A stretch of 64,000 nt of DNA. Origin: Burkholderiaceae bacterium (GTDB lineage: Bacteria; Pseudomonadota; Gammaproteobacteria; Burkholderiales; Burkholderiaceae_E). The position numbers and the translations under genes are program-made. The stretch is from contig JAMLIR010000002.1 in the NCBI GenBank assembly GCA_023954045.1, positions 124,001-188,000 on the forward strand. Reading direction: 5' to 3'. Positions 1 through 9,587 of the stretch are shown in pieces; position 1 is the first letter of the stretch, and each line of letters starts with the position of its first letter. The notes under the pieces were generated by a model. It had not been told where the DNA came from, ran no database searches, and saw only the letters and a program-made list of their open reading frames with translations.

Positions 1-2126
1 TGGTGTTCCTGTTCCTGCGCAGCGCCGCCGCGACGCTGGTCCCGGCGGTGGCGGTGCCGGCCTCGCTGATCGGCACCTTCGGCGTCATGTATCTGGCCGG
101 CTACAGCGTCGACAACCTGTCGCTGATGGCGCTCACGATCGCCACCGGCTTCGTCGTCGACGACGCGATCGTCGTGCTCGAGAACATCGCGCGGCGCCGC
201 GAGGCCGGCGAGCCGCCGCTCGCGGCGGCGATCGCCGGCGCGCGCGAAGTCGGCTTCACCGTCGTCGCGATCAGCCTGTCGCTGATCGCGGTGTTCATCC
301 CGATCCTGGCGATGGGCGGCGTCGTCGGCCGGCTGTTCCGCGAATTCGCGGTGGTGCTGTCGGTGGCGATCCTGATCTCGCTGCTGGTGTCGCTGACGAC
401 GACGCCGATGCTGTGCGCGCGCTTCCTCGGCGGGCGAGGGGGCGGTGCGCGCGGCGGCGCGGGCGCCGACGGGAGCGGCGCGGGTGCCGGCGACGGCGCG
501 CCCGCCGAGGGACGGCTCGCGCGGGCCGCACGGCGCGCGCTCGAGCGGGTCGTCGACGGCTATTCGCGCAGCGTCGGCTGGGCGCTCGACCACGGCTGGC
601 TGATGCTCACGGTGCTGGCCGGCACGATCGCGCTCAACGTCTGGCTCTACGCGATCGTGCCCAAGGGCTTCTTCCCGGCGCAGGACACCGGGCGCCTGTT
701 CATGTCGATCCGCGGCGACCAGAGCATCTCGTTCCAGTCGATGCAGCAGAAGCTCGCCGAGTTCATCGAGATCGTCCGCGCCGACCCTGCAGTCACGATC
801 GTCACCGCCTTCACCGGCGGCTCGCGGGTCAACAGCGGCTGGGGGTTCGTCACGCTCAAGCCGCTGAACGAGCGCAAGGAGAGCGCCGAGCAGGTCGTCG
901 CGCGGCTGCGAGCCGCAACCGCGCGGGTGCCGGGCGCGCGCGTGTTCATGGTGCCGGTGCGCGAGATCCGCATCGGCGGACGGCAGAGCAGCTCGGAATT
1001 CCAGTACACGCTGCTCGCCGACGACCTCGAGGTTCTGCGCACCTGGGAGCCGCGGATCCGCAACGCGCTGAGCCGGCTGCCGCAGCTCACCGACATCGAC
1101 ACCGACCAGGAGGACAAGGGCCGGCAGGTGTCGCTGACGATCGACCGCGACGCCGCCGCGCGGCTCGGCATCCCGACCCGGCTGGTCACCAGCCTGCTCA
1201 ACGACGCCTACGGCCAGCGGCAGGTCTCGACGATCTACCAGCCGCTGAACCAGTACCACGTGGTGCTCGAAGTCGGCCCGCAGTTCCGCGACAGCCCCGA
1301 AGACCTGCGCCTCTTCAGCGTGCCGAACGCGAGCGGCGTCGCAGTGCCGCTGTCGCAGTTCTCGAGCTGGACGACGACGCCAGCGCCGCTGGGCGTGAGC
1401 CACCAGGGCCAGTTCGCCGCGTCGACGATCTCGTTCAGCCTGCCCGAGGGCGTGTCGCTGTCGGAGGCGACCGCCGCGATCGAGGACGCGGTCGCGCGCC
1501 TCGGCGTGCCGACCAGCCTCTACGGCAGCTTCGAGGGCACGGCCGGCGCGTTCCAGCGCTCGCTCCAGAGCCAGCCGCTGCTGATCCTCGCCGCGCTGAT
1601 CACGGTCTACCTGGTGCTGGGCATCCTCTACGAGAGCCTGGTGCACCCGATCACGATCCTGTCGACGCTGCCGTCGGCCGGCGTCGGCGCGCTGCTCGCG
1701 CTGATGGCCACCGGCACCGAGTTCAGCATCATCGCGCTGATCGGCGTGCTGCTCCTGATCGGCATCGTGAAGAAGAACGCGATCATCATGATCGACTTCG
1801 CGCTCGCCGCCGAGCGCGAGCAGGGCCTCGCGCCGCGCGAGGCGATCCACCGCGCCTGCCGGCTGCGCGTGCGGCCGATCCTGATGACGACGATGGCGGC
1901 GATGCTGGGCGCCGTGCCGCTCGCGATCGGCACCGGCAACGGCGCCGAATTGCGCCAGCCGCTCGGCATCGCGATCGTCGGCGGGCTGGCGCTCAGCCAG
2001 TTGCTGACGCTGTACACGACGCCGGTCGTCTACCTGTACCTGAACCGGCTCGCCGCGTGGGTGCACGGCATGCGGCGACGGCCGCCGCCGAGCACGATTC
2101 GACCCTCGACCCCGGACGCCGCATGA
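1..2126 (+). CDS. RND efflux pump inner-membrane permease (HAE1/MdtC-like), 5' end missing
   Basis: This is the C-terminal two thirds of a proton-driven drug efflux permease; the reading frame is already open at the window edge. The visible part starts in the transmembrane bundle, carries the TM4 motif [10 protein letters not shown] with the paired aspartates of the proton relay, and includes the second porter domain and the last transmembrane block. An Ala/Gly-rich segment of about 35 residues lies in the cytoplasmic loop before TM7, where homologues usually have a short linker. The stop overlaps the start of the outer-membrane channel gene (ATGA), so both are translated together. The pocket region resembles MdtC/MuxC more than AcrB, but the substrate cannot be read from sequence. 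Confidence 0.93.
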   Translation, partial: VFLFLRSAAATLVPAVAVPASLIGTFGVMYLAGYSVDNLSLMALTIATGFVVDDAIVVLENIARRREAGEPPLAAAIAGAREVGFTVVAISLSLIAVFIPILAMGGVVGRLFREFAVVLSVAILISLLVSLTTTPMLCARFLGGRGGGARGGAGADGSGAGAGDGAPAEGRLARAARRALERVVDGYSRSVGWALDHGWLMLTVLAGTIALNVWLYAIVPKGFFPAQDTGRLFMSIRGDQSISFQSMQQKLAEFIEIVRADPAVTIVTAFTGGSRVNSGWGFVTLKPLNERKESAEQVVARLRAATARVPGARVFMVPVREIRIGGRQSSSEFQYTLLADDLEVLRTWEPRIRNALSRLPQLTDIDTDQEDKGRQVSLTIDRDAAARLGIPTRLVTSLLNDAYGQRQVSTIYQPLNQYHVVLEVGPQFRDSPEDLRLFSVPNASGVAVPLSQFSSWTTTPAPLGVSHQGQFAASTISFSLPEGVSLSEATAAIEDAVARLGVPTSLYGSFEGTAGAFQRSLQSQPLLILAALITVYLVLGILYESLVHPITILSTLPSAGVGALLALMATGTEFSIIALIGVLLLIGIVKKNAIIMIDFALAAEREQGLAPREAIHRACRLRVRPILMTTMAAMLGAVPLAIGTGNGAELRQPLGIAIVGGLALSQLLTLYTTPVVYLYLNRLAAWVHGMRRRPPPSTIRPSTPDAA

Positions 2127-3562
2127 ACCGGAATCCCCGACCCGATCGAGCGACTCATCGGCCGTCCCGGCTGGTCACCCCGCAGCGCTTCCCGCGGCTG
2201 TTCCCGCGGCTCCTCGCGCTGCCTTTCGCGCTGCTGGCCGGCTGCACGAGCCCGCCCGCCTACGTCCGACCGGATGTCGCGGTGCCGGCCGCCTACAAGG
2301 AGCAGCCGCCGCAAGGCTGGCAGGCCGCGCGCCCGGCCGACCTGCACCGCAGCGCCTGGTGGACCGTGTTCGGCGACTCGGGGCTCGACGCGCTGATCGC
2401 CGACGTCGACGCCGGCAACCAGGATCTGCGCCGCGCCGAGGCGTTGCTGCGGCAGGCGCGCGCCGCCACCGACGCCGCGCGCGCGAGCCTGTATCCGTCG
2501 ATCTCGGGCGGCGCGGCCGCGAGCCGCGCCCACCAGGCCGGCTCGACCTTCAGCGCGTTCAGCCTCGACGTCGCCGCAGGTTGGGAACTCGACCTCTGGG
2601 GACGCGTGCGCAGCAGCGTCGCCGCGGCCGAGGCCGCCGCGAGCGCCAGCGAAGCCGACCTCGCGGCGGCGCGGCTGTCGCTGCAGGCGCAACTTGCGCA
2701 GAGCTACCACCAGCTGCGGATCGCCGACGCGCAGCGCAAGCTGCTCGGCGAGACGGTCGAGTCGTACCAGCGCTCGCTCGAGCTCACCCGCAACCGACTG
2801 GCCGCCGGCGTCGCCACGCGCGCCGACGTCGCGCAGGCCGAGTCGCAGCTGAAGGGCGCCGAAGCGCAGCGGCTCGAGGTCGGCATCGCGCGCGCGCAGC
2901 TCGAGCACGCGATCGCGCTGCTGACCGGCCGCGCGCCGTCCGCGCTCGCGCTCGCCGAGGCCCCGATGCCCGCCGAAGTGCCAGCGGTGCCGGCAGGCGT
3001 CCCGTCGCAACTGCTCGAGCGGCGTCCGGACATCGCCGCGGCCGAGCGCCGCGTCGCGGCCGCCAACGCGCAGATCGGCGTGGCGCGCGCCGCGTACTTC
3101 CCGACGCTGACGCTGTCGGCCGACGGGGGCTTCCGCTCGAACCGGCTCGGCGAACTGCTCTCGCTGCCGAACCGCTTCTGGTCGCTGGGCCCGTCGCTGG
3201 CCGCGGCGCTGTTCGACGGCGGCGCGCGCGCCGCCGCGAGCGCGCAGGCGGCAGCGGCCTACGACGCGACCGTCGCCGCCTACCGGCAGGCCGTGCTGAC
3301 GGCGTTCGGCGAGGTCGAGGACAACCTGGTGGCGCTGTCCGTGCTGGCCGACCAGGAGCGCGTGCAGCGCGAAGCGCTGGCCGCGGCGCGCACCGCGCTC
3401 GAGATCGCGACGCTGCAGTACAAGGCGGGAACGGTGTCGTACCTGAACGTGATCGTCGCGCAGACCGCGGTGCTGCAAAGCGAGCGCGCGGTGCTCGACC
3501 TGCGCGGCCGGCGGCTGACCGCCACCGTGGCCCTGATCAAGGCGACCGGCGGCGGCTGGTGA
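2123..3562 (+). CDS. NodT-family outer-membrane efflux lipoprotein
   Basis: This TolC-like channel would complete the RND pump encoded directly upstream. The N-terminus has a long basic leader and a lipobox ending at Cys41 (LLAGC), so the protein should be lipidated and anchored in the outer membrane. Two alpha-helical OEP repeats follow, rich in Ala-Gln-Arg heptads, with the typical motifs LERRPDI and EVEDNL. Length (479 residues) is normal for OprM/NodT proteins. The start was chosen at the ATG that overlaps the permease stop. No membrane-fusion protein is visible; it would lie left of the window. Confidence 0.92.
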   Translation: MNRNPRPDRATHRPSRLVTPQRFPRLFPRLLALPFALLAGCTSPPAYVRPDVAVPAAYKEQPPQGWQAARPADLHRSAWWTVFGDSGLDALIADVDAGNQDLRRAEALLRQARAATDAARASLYPSISGGAAASRAHQAGSTFSAFSLDVAAGWELDLWGRVRSSVAAAEAAASASEADLAAARLSLQAQLAQSYHQLRIADAQRKLLGETVESYQRSLELTRNRLAAGVATRADVAQAESQLKGAEAQRLEVGIARAQLEHAIALLTGRAPSALALAEAPMPAEVPAVPAGVPSQLLERRPDIAAAERRVAAANAQIGVARAAYFPTLTLSADGGFRSNRLGELLSLPNRFWSLGPSLAAALFDGGARAAASAQAAAAYDATVAAYRQAVLTAFGEVEDNLVALSVLADQERVQREALAAARTALEIATLQYKAGTVSYLNVIVAQTAVLQSERAVLDLRGRRLTATVALIKATGGGW

Positions 3563-3735
3563 CTGCGGTCGCCGTCCTGGCGTCGAGACTGCCGCGGCGG
3601 CATCGCGGCGATCAGGGTCTCGGTTGACGCGCGCGCCCGCGACGCCGAAGCTGCGGGCATGTCCCGGAATCCCGGCCGGCGCGGTGTCGTGCGGCCCCGC
3701 TCCGGCGAACGACGACACGGCTACGGACTCGATCG

Positions 3736-4113
3736 ATGCGACTCCTTCGCCCTCTCCTCGTGATCGTTGCGCTGCTCTTCGGTCTCGCGACGATCGTCGC
3801 GGGCACGCGCGTCCTGGCGGGATCCGATCCGGGATACGTCGTGTTCAAGCCGCTACTGTTCTACAACGTCGCGATGGGCGTGGCCTACGTCGCTGCCGGC
3901 GTCCTCGCGTGGCGCGACCTCGGGCGCGGCAAGCGCGCGGCGGCGGCGATCTTCGTGCTCAATCTCGTCGTGCTGGCGGCGATCGCCTGGCTGTACTCGA
4001 GCGGCGGCGCGGTCGCCATCGAGAGCGTGCGCGCGATGATCCTCCGGACCGTGGTGTGGCTGCTGCTGTTCCTCGGCTTCGCGTGGGTCCATCGCCGCAC
4101 GGCCCCGGCATGA
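3736..4113 (+). CDS. Four-helix membrane protein of unknown function
   Basis: A 125-residue hydrophobic protein with four predicted transmembrane helices (about residues 5-25, 40-58, 68-86 and 98-116) and a short basic tail. I do not recognise a characterised family. Its stop overlaps an upstream in-frame ATG of the following SRPBCC gene, so the three genes from here to 5.03 kb look like one transcription unit. It may be a small membrane partner of that unit, but this is context only. Confidence 0.72.
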   Translation: MRLLRPLLVIVALLFGLATIVAGTRVLAGSDPGYVVFKPLLFYNVAMGVAYVAAGVLAWRDLGRGKRAAAAIFVLNLVVLAAIAWLYSSGGAVAIESVRAMILRTVVWLLLFLGFAWVHRRTAPA

Positions 4114-4130
4114 GCGAAAGGAGCACGCAG

Positions 4131-4577
4131 ATGGCCACCGGCACCGTGCACCTTCACCGCGTCCTGCGGGCGCCCCCGGAGCGCGTCTATCGGGCCTTTC
4201 TCACCGCCGAAGCGATGGCCAAGTGGCTGCCGCCGAACGGCTTCACCGGCAGCGTCCACCACCTGGACGCCAAGGTCGGGGGCACGTTCAGGATGTCGTT
4301 CACGAACTTCACGACCGGGCAGAGCCACGCGTTCGGCGGCGAGTACCTCGAGCTCGTCGAGAACGCGCGGCTTCGCTACACCGACCGGTTCGACGACCCG
4401 AACCTTCCCGGCGTCATGACGACCACGGTGACGCTGAAGGCGGTGTCCTGCGGCACCGAGCTGGACGTCGTCCAGGAGGGAATCCCCGACGTCATTCCCG
4501 TCGAATCGTGCTACCTCGGCTGGCAGGAGTCGCTGGTGCTGCTGGCGAAGCTGGTCGAGGCCGAGATCCGCGAATGA
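4131..4577 (+). CDS. SRPBCC (AHSA1-like) domain protein
   Basis: A 148-residue START/Bet v1-fold protein. The motif PPERVYRAFLTAEAMAKWLPP near the N-terminus and the GGTFRMSF strand are typical of the Aha1-like branch, which binds small hydrophobic ligands; the ligand is unknown. The ATG at 4131 was preferred over the in-frame ATG at 4110 because it has a good Shine-Dalgarno (AAGGAG) at the right distance. The stop overlaps the start of a second SRPBCC gene; the two share fold and likely arose by duplication, though they have diverged. Confidence 0.85.
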   Translation: MATGTVHLHRVLRAPPERVYRAFLTAEAMAKWLPPNGFTGSVHHLDAKVGGTFRMSFTNFTTGQSHAFGGEYLELVENARLRYTDRFDDPNLPGVMTTTVTLKAVSCGTELDVVQEGIPDVIPVESCYLGWQESLVLLAKLVEAEIRE

Positions 4578-5029
4578 TGCCGCCTGCCGGATCCGCGGAC
4601 GATCGAGAGTTCGTCCATTCGCGCCTCATCGACGCGCCGCAGGCGCGCGTCTTTCGCGCGTTCGCGGAGCCGACCCACCTCGCGCGCTGGTGGGGCCCGG
4701 ACGGCTTCTCGAGCACGTTCGAGGTCTTCGAATTCCGCGCCGGCGGAACCTGGCGCTTCGTGATGCACGGGCCCGACGGGACGGACTATCCGAACGAGAA
4801 CGCGTTCCGGGAGATCGTGACGCCCGAGCGCGTGGTCCTCGAGCACCTCTCGGACACGCACCACTTCTTCCTGACGATCACCTTCGCCGCCCAGGGCGAC
4901 CAGACGCTGGTCGGCTGGCGCCAGGTCTTCGACACCGCGGAGCACAAGGAGAAGGTCGCGAGGTTCGTGCTGGAAGCGAACGAGCAGAACCTCGACCGCC
5001 TCGCGGCCGAGGTCCGCAATGTCTTGTAG
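4574..5029 (+). CDS. Second SRPBCC (AHSA1-like) domain protein
   Basis: A 151-residue protein of the same fold as its upstream neighbour, with LARWWGPDGF and a GGTWRF strand. It begins at ATGATG overlapping the previous stop, so the two are translationally coupled. Tandem SRPBCC pairs often accompany ArsR-type regulators, but none is visible here. The C-terminal helix covers the ligand cavity in this family. No enzymatic residues can be assigned. Confidence 0.85.
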   Translation: MMPPAGSADDREFVHSRLIDAPQARVFRAFAEPTHLARWWGPDGFSSTFEVFEFRAGGTWRFVMHGPDGTDYPNENAFREIVTPERVVLEHLSDTHHFFLTITFAAQGDQTLVGWRQVFDTAEHKEKVARFVLEANEQNLDRLAAEVRNVL

Positions 5030-5094
5030 GTGAAGACCGGCAGCGCCCACCGACCTATCATTGGCGGACGTCCCCGACCCGCCGAGCCGCAACG

Positions 5095-6249
5095 ATGAGC
5101 GACGAACGCAAGCCGGACTGGGATCCGCGATCCGCCGAAGTCCTTCGCGACCAGCGCGCCGCCTACGACGCGATGCGCGAGCGCTGCCCGGTCGCCTGGA
5201 GCGACTACCTGCAATGGTCGCTGTTCCGGCACGAGGACGTCGTGCGCGTGCTGCACGACCACGAAACGTTCAGCAGCGCGGCGTCGCGGCACCTCTCGGT
5301 GCCCAACGGAATGGATCCGCCCGAGCACACCGTGTATCGCCGTCTCGTCGAGCCGTACTTTGCCGCGGCGCGCGTCGATGCGTTCGAACCCTCGTGCCGG
5401 CAGCTCGCCGCCGATCTCGTCGGCCGGGTGCTGGCGCGCGGCGAGGTCGAGTTCATGGCCGAGTTCGCGCGGCCATTCGCGGTCGCGGTCCAGTGCGCGT
5501 TCCTCGGCTGGCCGCCGGCGCTGCACGAGCCGCTCGCGCGCTGGACGCGCAAGAACCACGAGGCCACGCTGGCCCGCGACCAGGCTGCGATGGCGGACAT
5601 CGCGCGCGAGTTCGAAGGCTTCATCGACCAGATGCTCGAAGCGCGGCGGCAAGCCGGCGCGAAGCCCGGCGACGACGTCACGGCCGCGCTGATGGACGAG
5701 ACGGTCGGCGGGCGGCCGCTGGGCGACGAGGCGATCGCCAGCATCCTGCGCAACTGGACCGTCGGCGAGATCGGCACGATCGCGGCGGCCATCGGCATCC
5801 TGGTCGAGTACCTGTCGCGGCACGAAGATCTCCGGGATCGGCTGCGCGGCCGGCCGGAGCTGCTGCCCGCGGCCATCGACGAGATCCTGCGGATCCACGG
5901 ACCGCTGGTCGCGAACCGGCGCACCGCGACCCGCGCGGTCGAGATCGGCGGCCGCAGCATCGCGGCCGGCGAGCGGCTCTCGCTGATCTGGATCTCGGCG
6001 AACCGCGACGGACGCGTCTTCGACGATCCGGATGCGTTCAGGCTCGATCGCGACCCGGCGGCGAACCTGCTCTACGGGGCGGGCATCCACGTGTGTCCCG
6101 GTGCGCCGCTGGCCCGGATGGAGCTGCGCGTGGCGATGGAGGAGCTGCTCGGGCATGCGGTCGGGATCGAACCGGTGCCGGGCAATCCGGCGACCAGGGC
6201 CACGTACCCGGCGAGCGGGTATTCCACGCTGCCGCTGCTGATCCGCTAG
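5095..6249 (+). CDS. Cytochrome P450
   Basis: A soluble bacterial P450 of 384 residues, catalysing a monooxygenation of unknown substrate. The heme-binding loop YGAGIHVCPGAPLAR has the axial Cys at about residue 334, and the ExxR motif EILR is at 263-266. The I-helix is unusual: residues 223-228 read VGEIGT where most P450s have AGxDT/ET, so the acid-alcohol pair used for oxygen activation is missing or displaced. No ferredoxin or reductase gene is adjacent, so redox partners must come from elsewhere. The start is the first ATG after a 65-base gap. Confidence 0.92.
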   Translation: MSDERKPDWDPRSAEVLRDQRAAYDAMRERCPVAWSDYLQWSLFRHEDVVRVLHDHETFSSAASRHLSVPNGMDPPEHTVYRRLVEPYFAAARVDAFEPSCRQLAADLVGRVLARGEVEFMAEFARPFAVAVQCAFLGWPPALHEPLARWTRKNHEATLARDQAAMADIAREFEGFIDQMLEARRQAGAKPGDDVTAALMDETVGGRPLGDEAIASILRNWTVGEIGTIAAAIGILVEYLSRHEDLRDRLRGRPELLPAAIDEILRIHGPLVANRRTATRAVEIGGRSIAAGERLSLIWISANRDGRVFDDPDAFRLDRDPAANLLYGAGIHVCPGAPLARMELRVAMEELLGHAVGIEPVPGNPATRATYPASGYSTLPLLIR

Positions 6250-6333
6250 CCTCGACGCGAAGCGACCGATGCGGCCGGCAGGCACTCCCGGCAACCATCG
6301 TGGTCAACACGGGGCAACCCACAGGAGGTCGAG

Positions 6334-6642
6334 ATGATCGTCACCGTCTTTCGCTCGCGACTCAGACCCGAGGCGCGCGACGAGTACATGGCCCTGGCCC
6401 CGAGGATGGCCGAGCTTGCGCGCACGACGCCGGGCTACCTGTCGCACAAGAGCTTCGTCGCCGACGATGGCGAGCGCGTGACCATCGTCGAATTCGAATC
6501 CGAAGAAGCCCAGCGCGCCTGGTCGATGAATGCCGAGCACGTCGCGGCGAAGAAGAAGGGACGCGAGTCGTTCTACAGCGAGTACAGCATCCAGGTCTGC
6601 ACCGTCGCGCGGGAGTCGCGCTTCCCGGCGAAACGCGCGTAG
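6334..6642 (+). CDS. Antibiotic biosynthesis monooxygenase (ABM)-fold protein
   Basis: A 102-residue dimeric alpha/beta-barrel protein. It begins with the beta strand IVTVFRSRL, contains PGYLSHKSF and ends the domain with FESEEAQRAW, the usual order in ABM proteins. A strong Shine-Dalgarno (AGGAGG) sits 6 bases before the ATG. These small proteins include quinol monooxygenases and heme-degrading enzymes, but many are uncharacterised; a specific reaction cannot be assigned. Confidence 0.82.
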   Translation: MIVTVFRSRLRPEARDEYMALAPRMAELARTTPGYLSHKSFVADDGERVTIVEFESEEAQRAWSMNAEHVAAKKKGRESFYSEYSIQVCTVARESRFPAKRA

Positions 6643-6668
6643 CGCGCGTCCACGAAGAGGCATCCCCC

Positions 6669-7523
6669 ATGGCTCCAACGCGCCCCAGCGTCGCCGACAA
6701 GCGGCGCACGTTTCGCCAGCTGCACGATTCCGGCTGCTTCGTCATTCCCAACCCCTGGGACATCGGCAGCGCGCGCTACCTGCAGGGGCTCGGCTTCCAG
6801 GCGCTCGCGACCACCAGCTCCGGCTTCGCGTGGAGCCAGGGGCGCGCGGACGGATCGATGTCGCGCGACAGGGTGCTCGAGCACCTGTCGGCGCTCGTCG
6901 CCGCGACCGACCTGCCGGTCAACGCCGACTTCGAGAGCGGCTTCGCGACCGATCCGGCCGGCGTAGCCGAGAGCGTGCGCCTCGCCATCGAAACCGGCGT
7001 CGCCGGCGTGTCGATCGAGGACTCGACCGGCGATGCGGCCCATCCGCTGCGCGGCCTCGACGAATCGGTCGCCCGGATCCGCGCGGCGCGCGGCGCGATC
7101 GACCGCGCGGGCGGCGACACCCTGCTGGTCGGGCGCGCGGAGTGCTTCATCGTCGGGCGTCCGGATCTCGACGAGACGATCGCCCGGCTGAAGGCCTACG
7201 CGAACGCCGGGGCCGACTGCCTCTACGCCCCGGGGATTCGCACGCGCGAGCAGATCGCCGCGGTCGTCGCCGCTGTGGCGCCGAGGCCGGTCAACCTGCT
7301 CGTCGGCGCGGCGACCGAGCTCACGGTGCGCGACGTCGCCGAACTCGGCGTGCGACGCATCAGCGTCGGCGGCGCGCTGGCCCGCGCGGCCTGGGCGGGC
7401 CTGATGAACGCGGCGCGGTCGATCGTCGAGGACGGGCGCTTCGACGGCTTCGCGAGCGCCGCGTCGGGCGGCGAGCTCAATGCGCTGTTTCGCGGGGAGG
7501 CGAAGGCTCCGGGCGGCGGGTGA
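6669..7523 (+). CDS. Isocitrate lyase/PEP mutase superfamily enzyme
   Basis: A 284-residue TIM-barrel enzyme of the carboxyphosphonoenolpyruvate mutase type. Visible landmarks are the entry strand IPNPWDIGSARYL, the metal-site region NADFESGF and the strand SIEDSTGD. The isocitrate-lyase KKCGH catalytic loop is absent, so C-C lyase activity on isocitrate is unlikely. Members act on 2-methylisocitrate, oxaloacetate or phosphonopyruvate; which applies here is unknown. The gene follows the ABM gene by 26 bases and is probably co-transcribed. Confidence 0.88.
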   Translation: MAPTRPSVADKRRTFRQLHDSGCFVIPNPWDIGSARYLQGLGFQALATTSSGFAWSQGRADGSMSRDRVLEHLSALVAATDLPVNADFESGFATDPAGVAESVRLAIETGVAGVSIEDSTGDAAHPLRGLDESVARIRAARGAIDRAGGDTLLVGRAECFIVGRPDLDETIARLKAYANAGADCLYAPGIRTREQIAAVVAAVAPRPVNLLVGAATELTVRDVAELGVRRISVGGALARAAWAGLMNAARSIVEDGRFDGFASAASGGELNALFRGEAKAPGGG

Positions 7524-7595
7524 CCGGAGTCTGGACCGCTCGTCGTCGGCGGCGTAGCCTGATGTGCGGCGCACCCCTTCCAGACGGAGACCTCC

Positions 7596-8111
7596 ATGTC
7601 GACACCGCAGGTTCGCGAAGCCATCCAGACGCTCGCCAAGGTGCTCACCGAGCAACCGCACAGGGCGCGCGCGAAGAATCCCGCCGCCACCGCCGAGCTG
7701 GAGGGGGGATTGCGGTTCCGGATCTCGGGCCCGAACGGCGAGACGGCGTCGACCGACATGCCGGTCGCGCTGGGCGGCACGGCGTCGGCGCCGGCCCCGA
7801 GCTGGCTGTTCCGCGCTTCGCTCGCATCGTGCACCGCCACGGTCATCGCCATGCGCGCCGCGCAGCTCGGCCTCACGCTCGATACGCTGAAGGTCTCGGT
7901 GTCGAGCGAATCCGACGTCCGCGGCCTGCTCGGCACCGACGACAAGGTCTCTGCGGGGCTGGACGGCCTGCGCTTGCACGTCCAGATCGGTGCTGCGGGC
8001 GCCATTCCCGAGCAACTCCGGGAGATCGTGTCCTGGGCGGATTCGCACTCACCGATCGGCTGCACGGCCCGGGGCGCCCAGAGCACCGCTCTCGACGTCG
8101 AGGTGCTCTGA
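7596..8111 (+). CDS. OsmC family peroxidase-like protein
   Basis: A 171-residue OsmC/Ohr-fold protein. The domain has one Cys in the central helix (ASLASCTATVIAMRAAQLG) and a second Cys in the C-terminal SPIGCTARG, the pair that reduces organic hydroperoxides in this family. Its last codon overlaps the ATG of the following lipoprotein gene. A second, unrelated OsmC gene lies at 36.5 kb in the accessory region. Confidence 0.88.
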   Translation: MSTPQVREAIQTLAKVLTEQPHRARAKNPAATAELEGGLRFRISGPNGETASTDMPVALGGTASAPAPSWLFRASLASCTATVIAMRAAQLGLTLDTLKVSVSSESDVRGLLGTDDKVSAGLDGLRLHVQIGAAGAIPEQLREIVSWADSHSPIGCTARGAQSTALDVEVL

Positions 8112-8488
8112 TGCGAAGTCGCGCGACGCTGCGTCTGGCGGCGTGGGCATTGCTCGCTGCGCTGGCCGGCGGCTGCGCCTCCACGACGCCGATCAGTCGC
8201 GTTGCGTTGCCGCCGGTCACGACGATCGAGGGAGTCGTCACGCAGCCGGGCGAGGGCGGCTTCACCCTCACCGACGACACCGGCTCGATCTTCGTCAGGG
8301 CCAGGCTGCCGGGCGGCGCCGCGGCCGGCCCGTCTGCCGGCGAGCGGGTGAAGGTGTACGGCAACCTGCAAGGCGGGCAGGAGCGGATCTTCGACGGCTA
8401 CGTGATCAGGCGACCGAACGGGGAACAGATCGTCGTGACGAAACCGACGCCCCACTTCGGCTTCGTCATCCAGGGCGAGTTCCGGTAG
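8111..8488 (+). CDS. Small lipoprotein with OB-fold-like domain
   Basis: A 125-residue secreted protein. Residues 1-22 form a lipoprotein signal ending in LAGGCAS, so it should be lipidated at the Cys. The rest is beta-rich (TIEGVVTQ, GGFTLTDDTGSIFV, ERVKVYGNL), a pattern seen in small OB-fold periplasmic proteins. It overlaps the OsmC stop codon (TGATG), which suggests co-expression. Function unknown. Confidence 0.78.
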   Translation: MRSRATLRLAAWALLAALAGGCASTTPISRVALPPVTTIEGVVTQPGEGGFTLTDDTGSIFVRARLPGGAAAGPSAGERVKVYGNLQGGQERIFDGYVIRRPNGEQIVVTKPTPHFGFVIQGEFR

Positions 8489-8517
8489 CCGGCCCGCCGC
8501 ATCTCGCGGCCCGGCGG

Positions 8518-8886
8518 CTACAGATCGGTGTACTTGCGGCTCGAACCGCGCGCGCGATCGACCGGATACTTCTGCGCATTGAGCTGCATCTTGCGCTTCG
8601 CCGCCTGCACGAGGTCGACGTCGAGCTTGTCGGCGAGCCGCACGAGATAGAGCAGCACGTCGGCCATCTCTTCGCCGACCTTCGCGAGCGTCTCGGGCGG
8701 CAGCCTGCGCGACGCGTCCTCGCCCATCCACTGGAAGTGCTCGAGCAGCTCGGCCGCTTCGACCGACAGCGCCGTCGCGAGGTTCTTCGGTGCGTGAAAC
8801 TGGTCCCAGTCGCGCTCGTCGGCGAAGCGGCGCAACGCCTGCGCAAGCTCGCGCAGCGGGTCGGCGGCGTCCGGTCGTTCGTGCAT
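8518..8886 (-). CDS. MazG-like nucleotide pyrophosphohydrolase
   Basis: A 122-residue all-alpha NTP pyrophosphohydrolase. It has the EAAELLEHFQW and EEMADVLLYLVRLAD motifs whose acidic residues bind Mg2+ in MazG/RS21-C6 (DCTPP1-like) enzymes, which remove modified nucleotides. The ATG at 8886 was chosen because conservation begins a few residues later; the frame stays open further upstream without a plausible signal. It is convergent with the lipoprotein gene. Confidence 0.88.
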   Translation of the reverse strand: MHERPDAADPLRELAQALRRFADERDWDQFHAPKNLATALSVEAAELLEHFQWMGEDASRRLPPETLAKVGEEMADVLLYLVRLADKLDVDLVQAAKRKMQLNAQKYPVDRARGSSRKYTDL

Positions 8887-9012
8887 CGTGGCGGCGAGGT
8901 CGAGCGTGAGGGTCGGCTGGCAGCCTGCATGATAGTCCGTTCCGGAAGCGGGGCCGGGCTGCGCGTCGCCACCGGGCGCGCGACAATACGCCGCACCACC
9001 ACGGAGGAAGCC

Positions 9013-9396
9013 ATGGTCGTCCGCGTCGTCCGTCTCGGGACCGACAGGGCCGTCGACGAGGGCCTGCGCATCGGCACGGTGCGGCGCCCGCCGCGCGGCG
9101 TGCCGAAGTCGGAATTCGCGTCGCGCAACTGGTACGACGTCTGGTTTCCGAACCTGGCGCCGAGCGTCGAGACGATGAAGCAGGCGCAGCAGGCCACGAC
9201 GCCTGCCCAGTGGGCGGCGTTCGCCAGGAAGTACCGCGCCGAGATGGCGCAGCCGGACCACGCGCACGCGATCGAGCTGCTTGCCACGCTGTCGCATCAC
9301 ACGAACTTCTCGGTGGGCTGTTACTGCGAGAACGAGGCGCACTGCCACCGCTCGGTGCTTCGGGAGCTGCTGCGCGAGAAGGGCGCCCGCTTCTAG
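9013..9396 (+). CDS. DUF488 family protein
   Basis: A 127-residue protein with the DUF488 signature, including ASRNWYDVWFPNLAPS and the C-terminal metal- or nucleotide-binding-like motif CYCENEAHCHRSVL. Members are widespread cytosolic proteins of unknown activity. The start ATG is preceded by an AGGAAG-type ribosome-binding site. It is divergent from the MazG-like gene. Confidence 0.82.
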   Translation: MVVRVVRLGTDRAVDEGLRIGTVRRPPRGVPKSEFASRNWYDVWFPNLAPSVETMKQAQQATTPAQWAAFARKYRAEMAQPDHAHAIELLATLSHHTNFSVGCYCENEAHCHRSVLRELLREKGARF

Positions 9397-9425
9397 TGGG
9401 GCAGTCCTTCACAGGGAGGCCGTCC

Positions 9426-9494
9426 ATGTCGAAGCCATCCGAATGCCTCGTCGTCGCCCCGCGCGACTCGAAACGGCTCGACCCCGGGGCTTGA
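9426..9494 (+). CDS. Possible 22-codon small ORF
   Basis: A very short ORF that begins with ATG after a good Shine-Dalgarno (AGGGAGG, 7 bases upstream) and ends 93 bases before the next gene. The peptide has no recognisable motif. Either a real microprotein or leader, or chance in GC-rich DNA. The only support is the ribosome-binding site. Confidence 0.2.
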   Translation: MSKPSECLVVAPRDSKRLDPGA

Positions 9495-9587
9495 TCGCAG
9501 CCGCAAACGGGATCACGCTGCAGTGCTGCGCCCTTGCCGACCGGCTCGCGCCCGTCGCGACGCGGCGGCAACCTGGGGAGGGATCGC

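Noticed and set aside
2030-3718. Long minus-strand open frames opposite the RND and NodT genes
   Set aside because: They are products of high GC content. Their translations are Arg/Ala/Gly-rich and lack family motifs, while the plus-strand proteins are recognisable.
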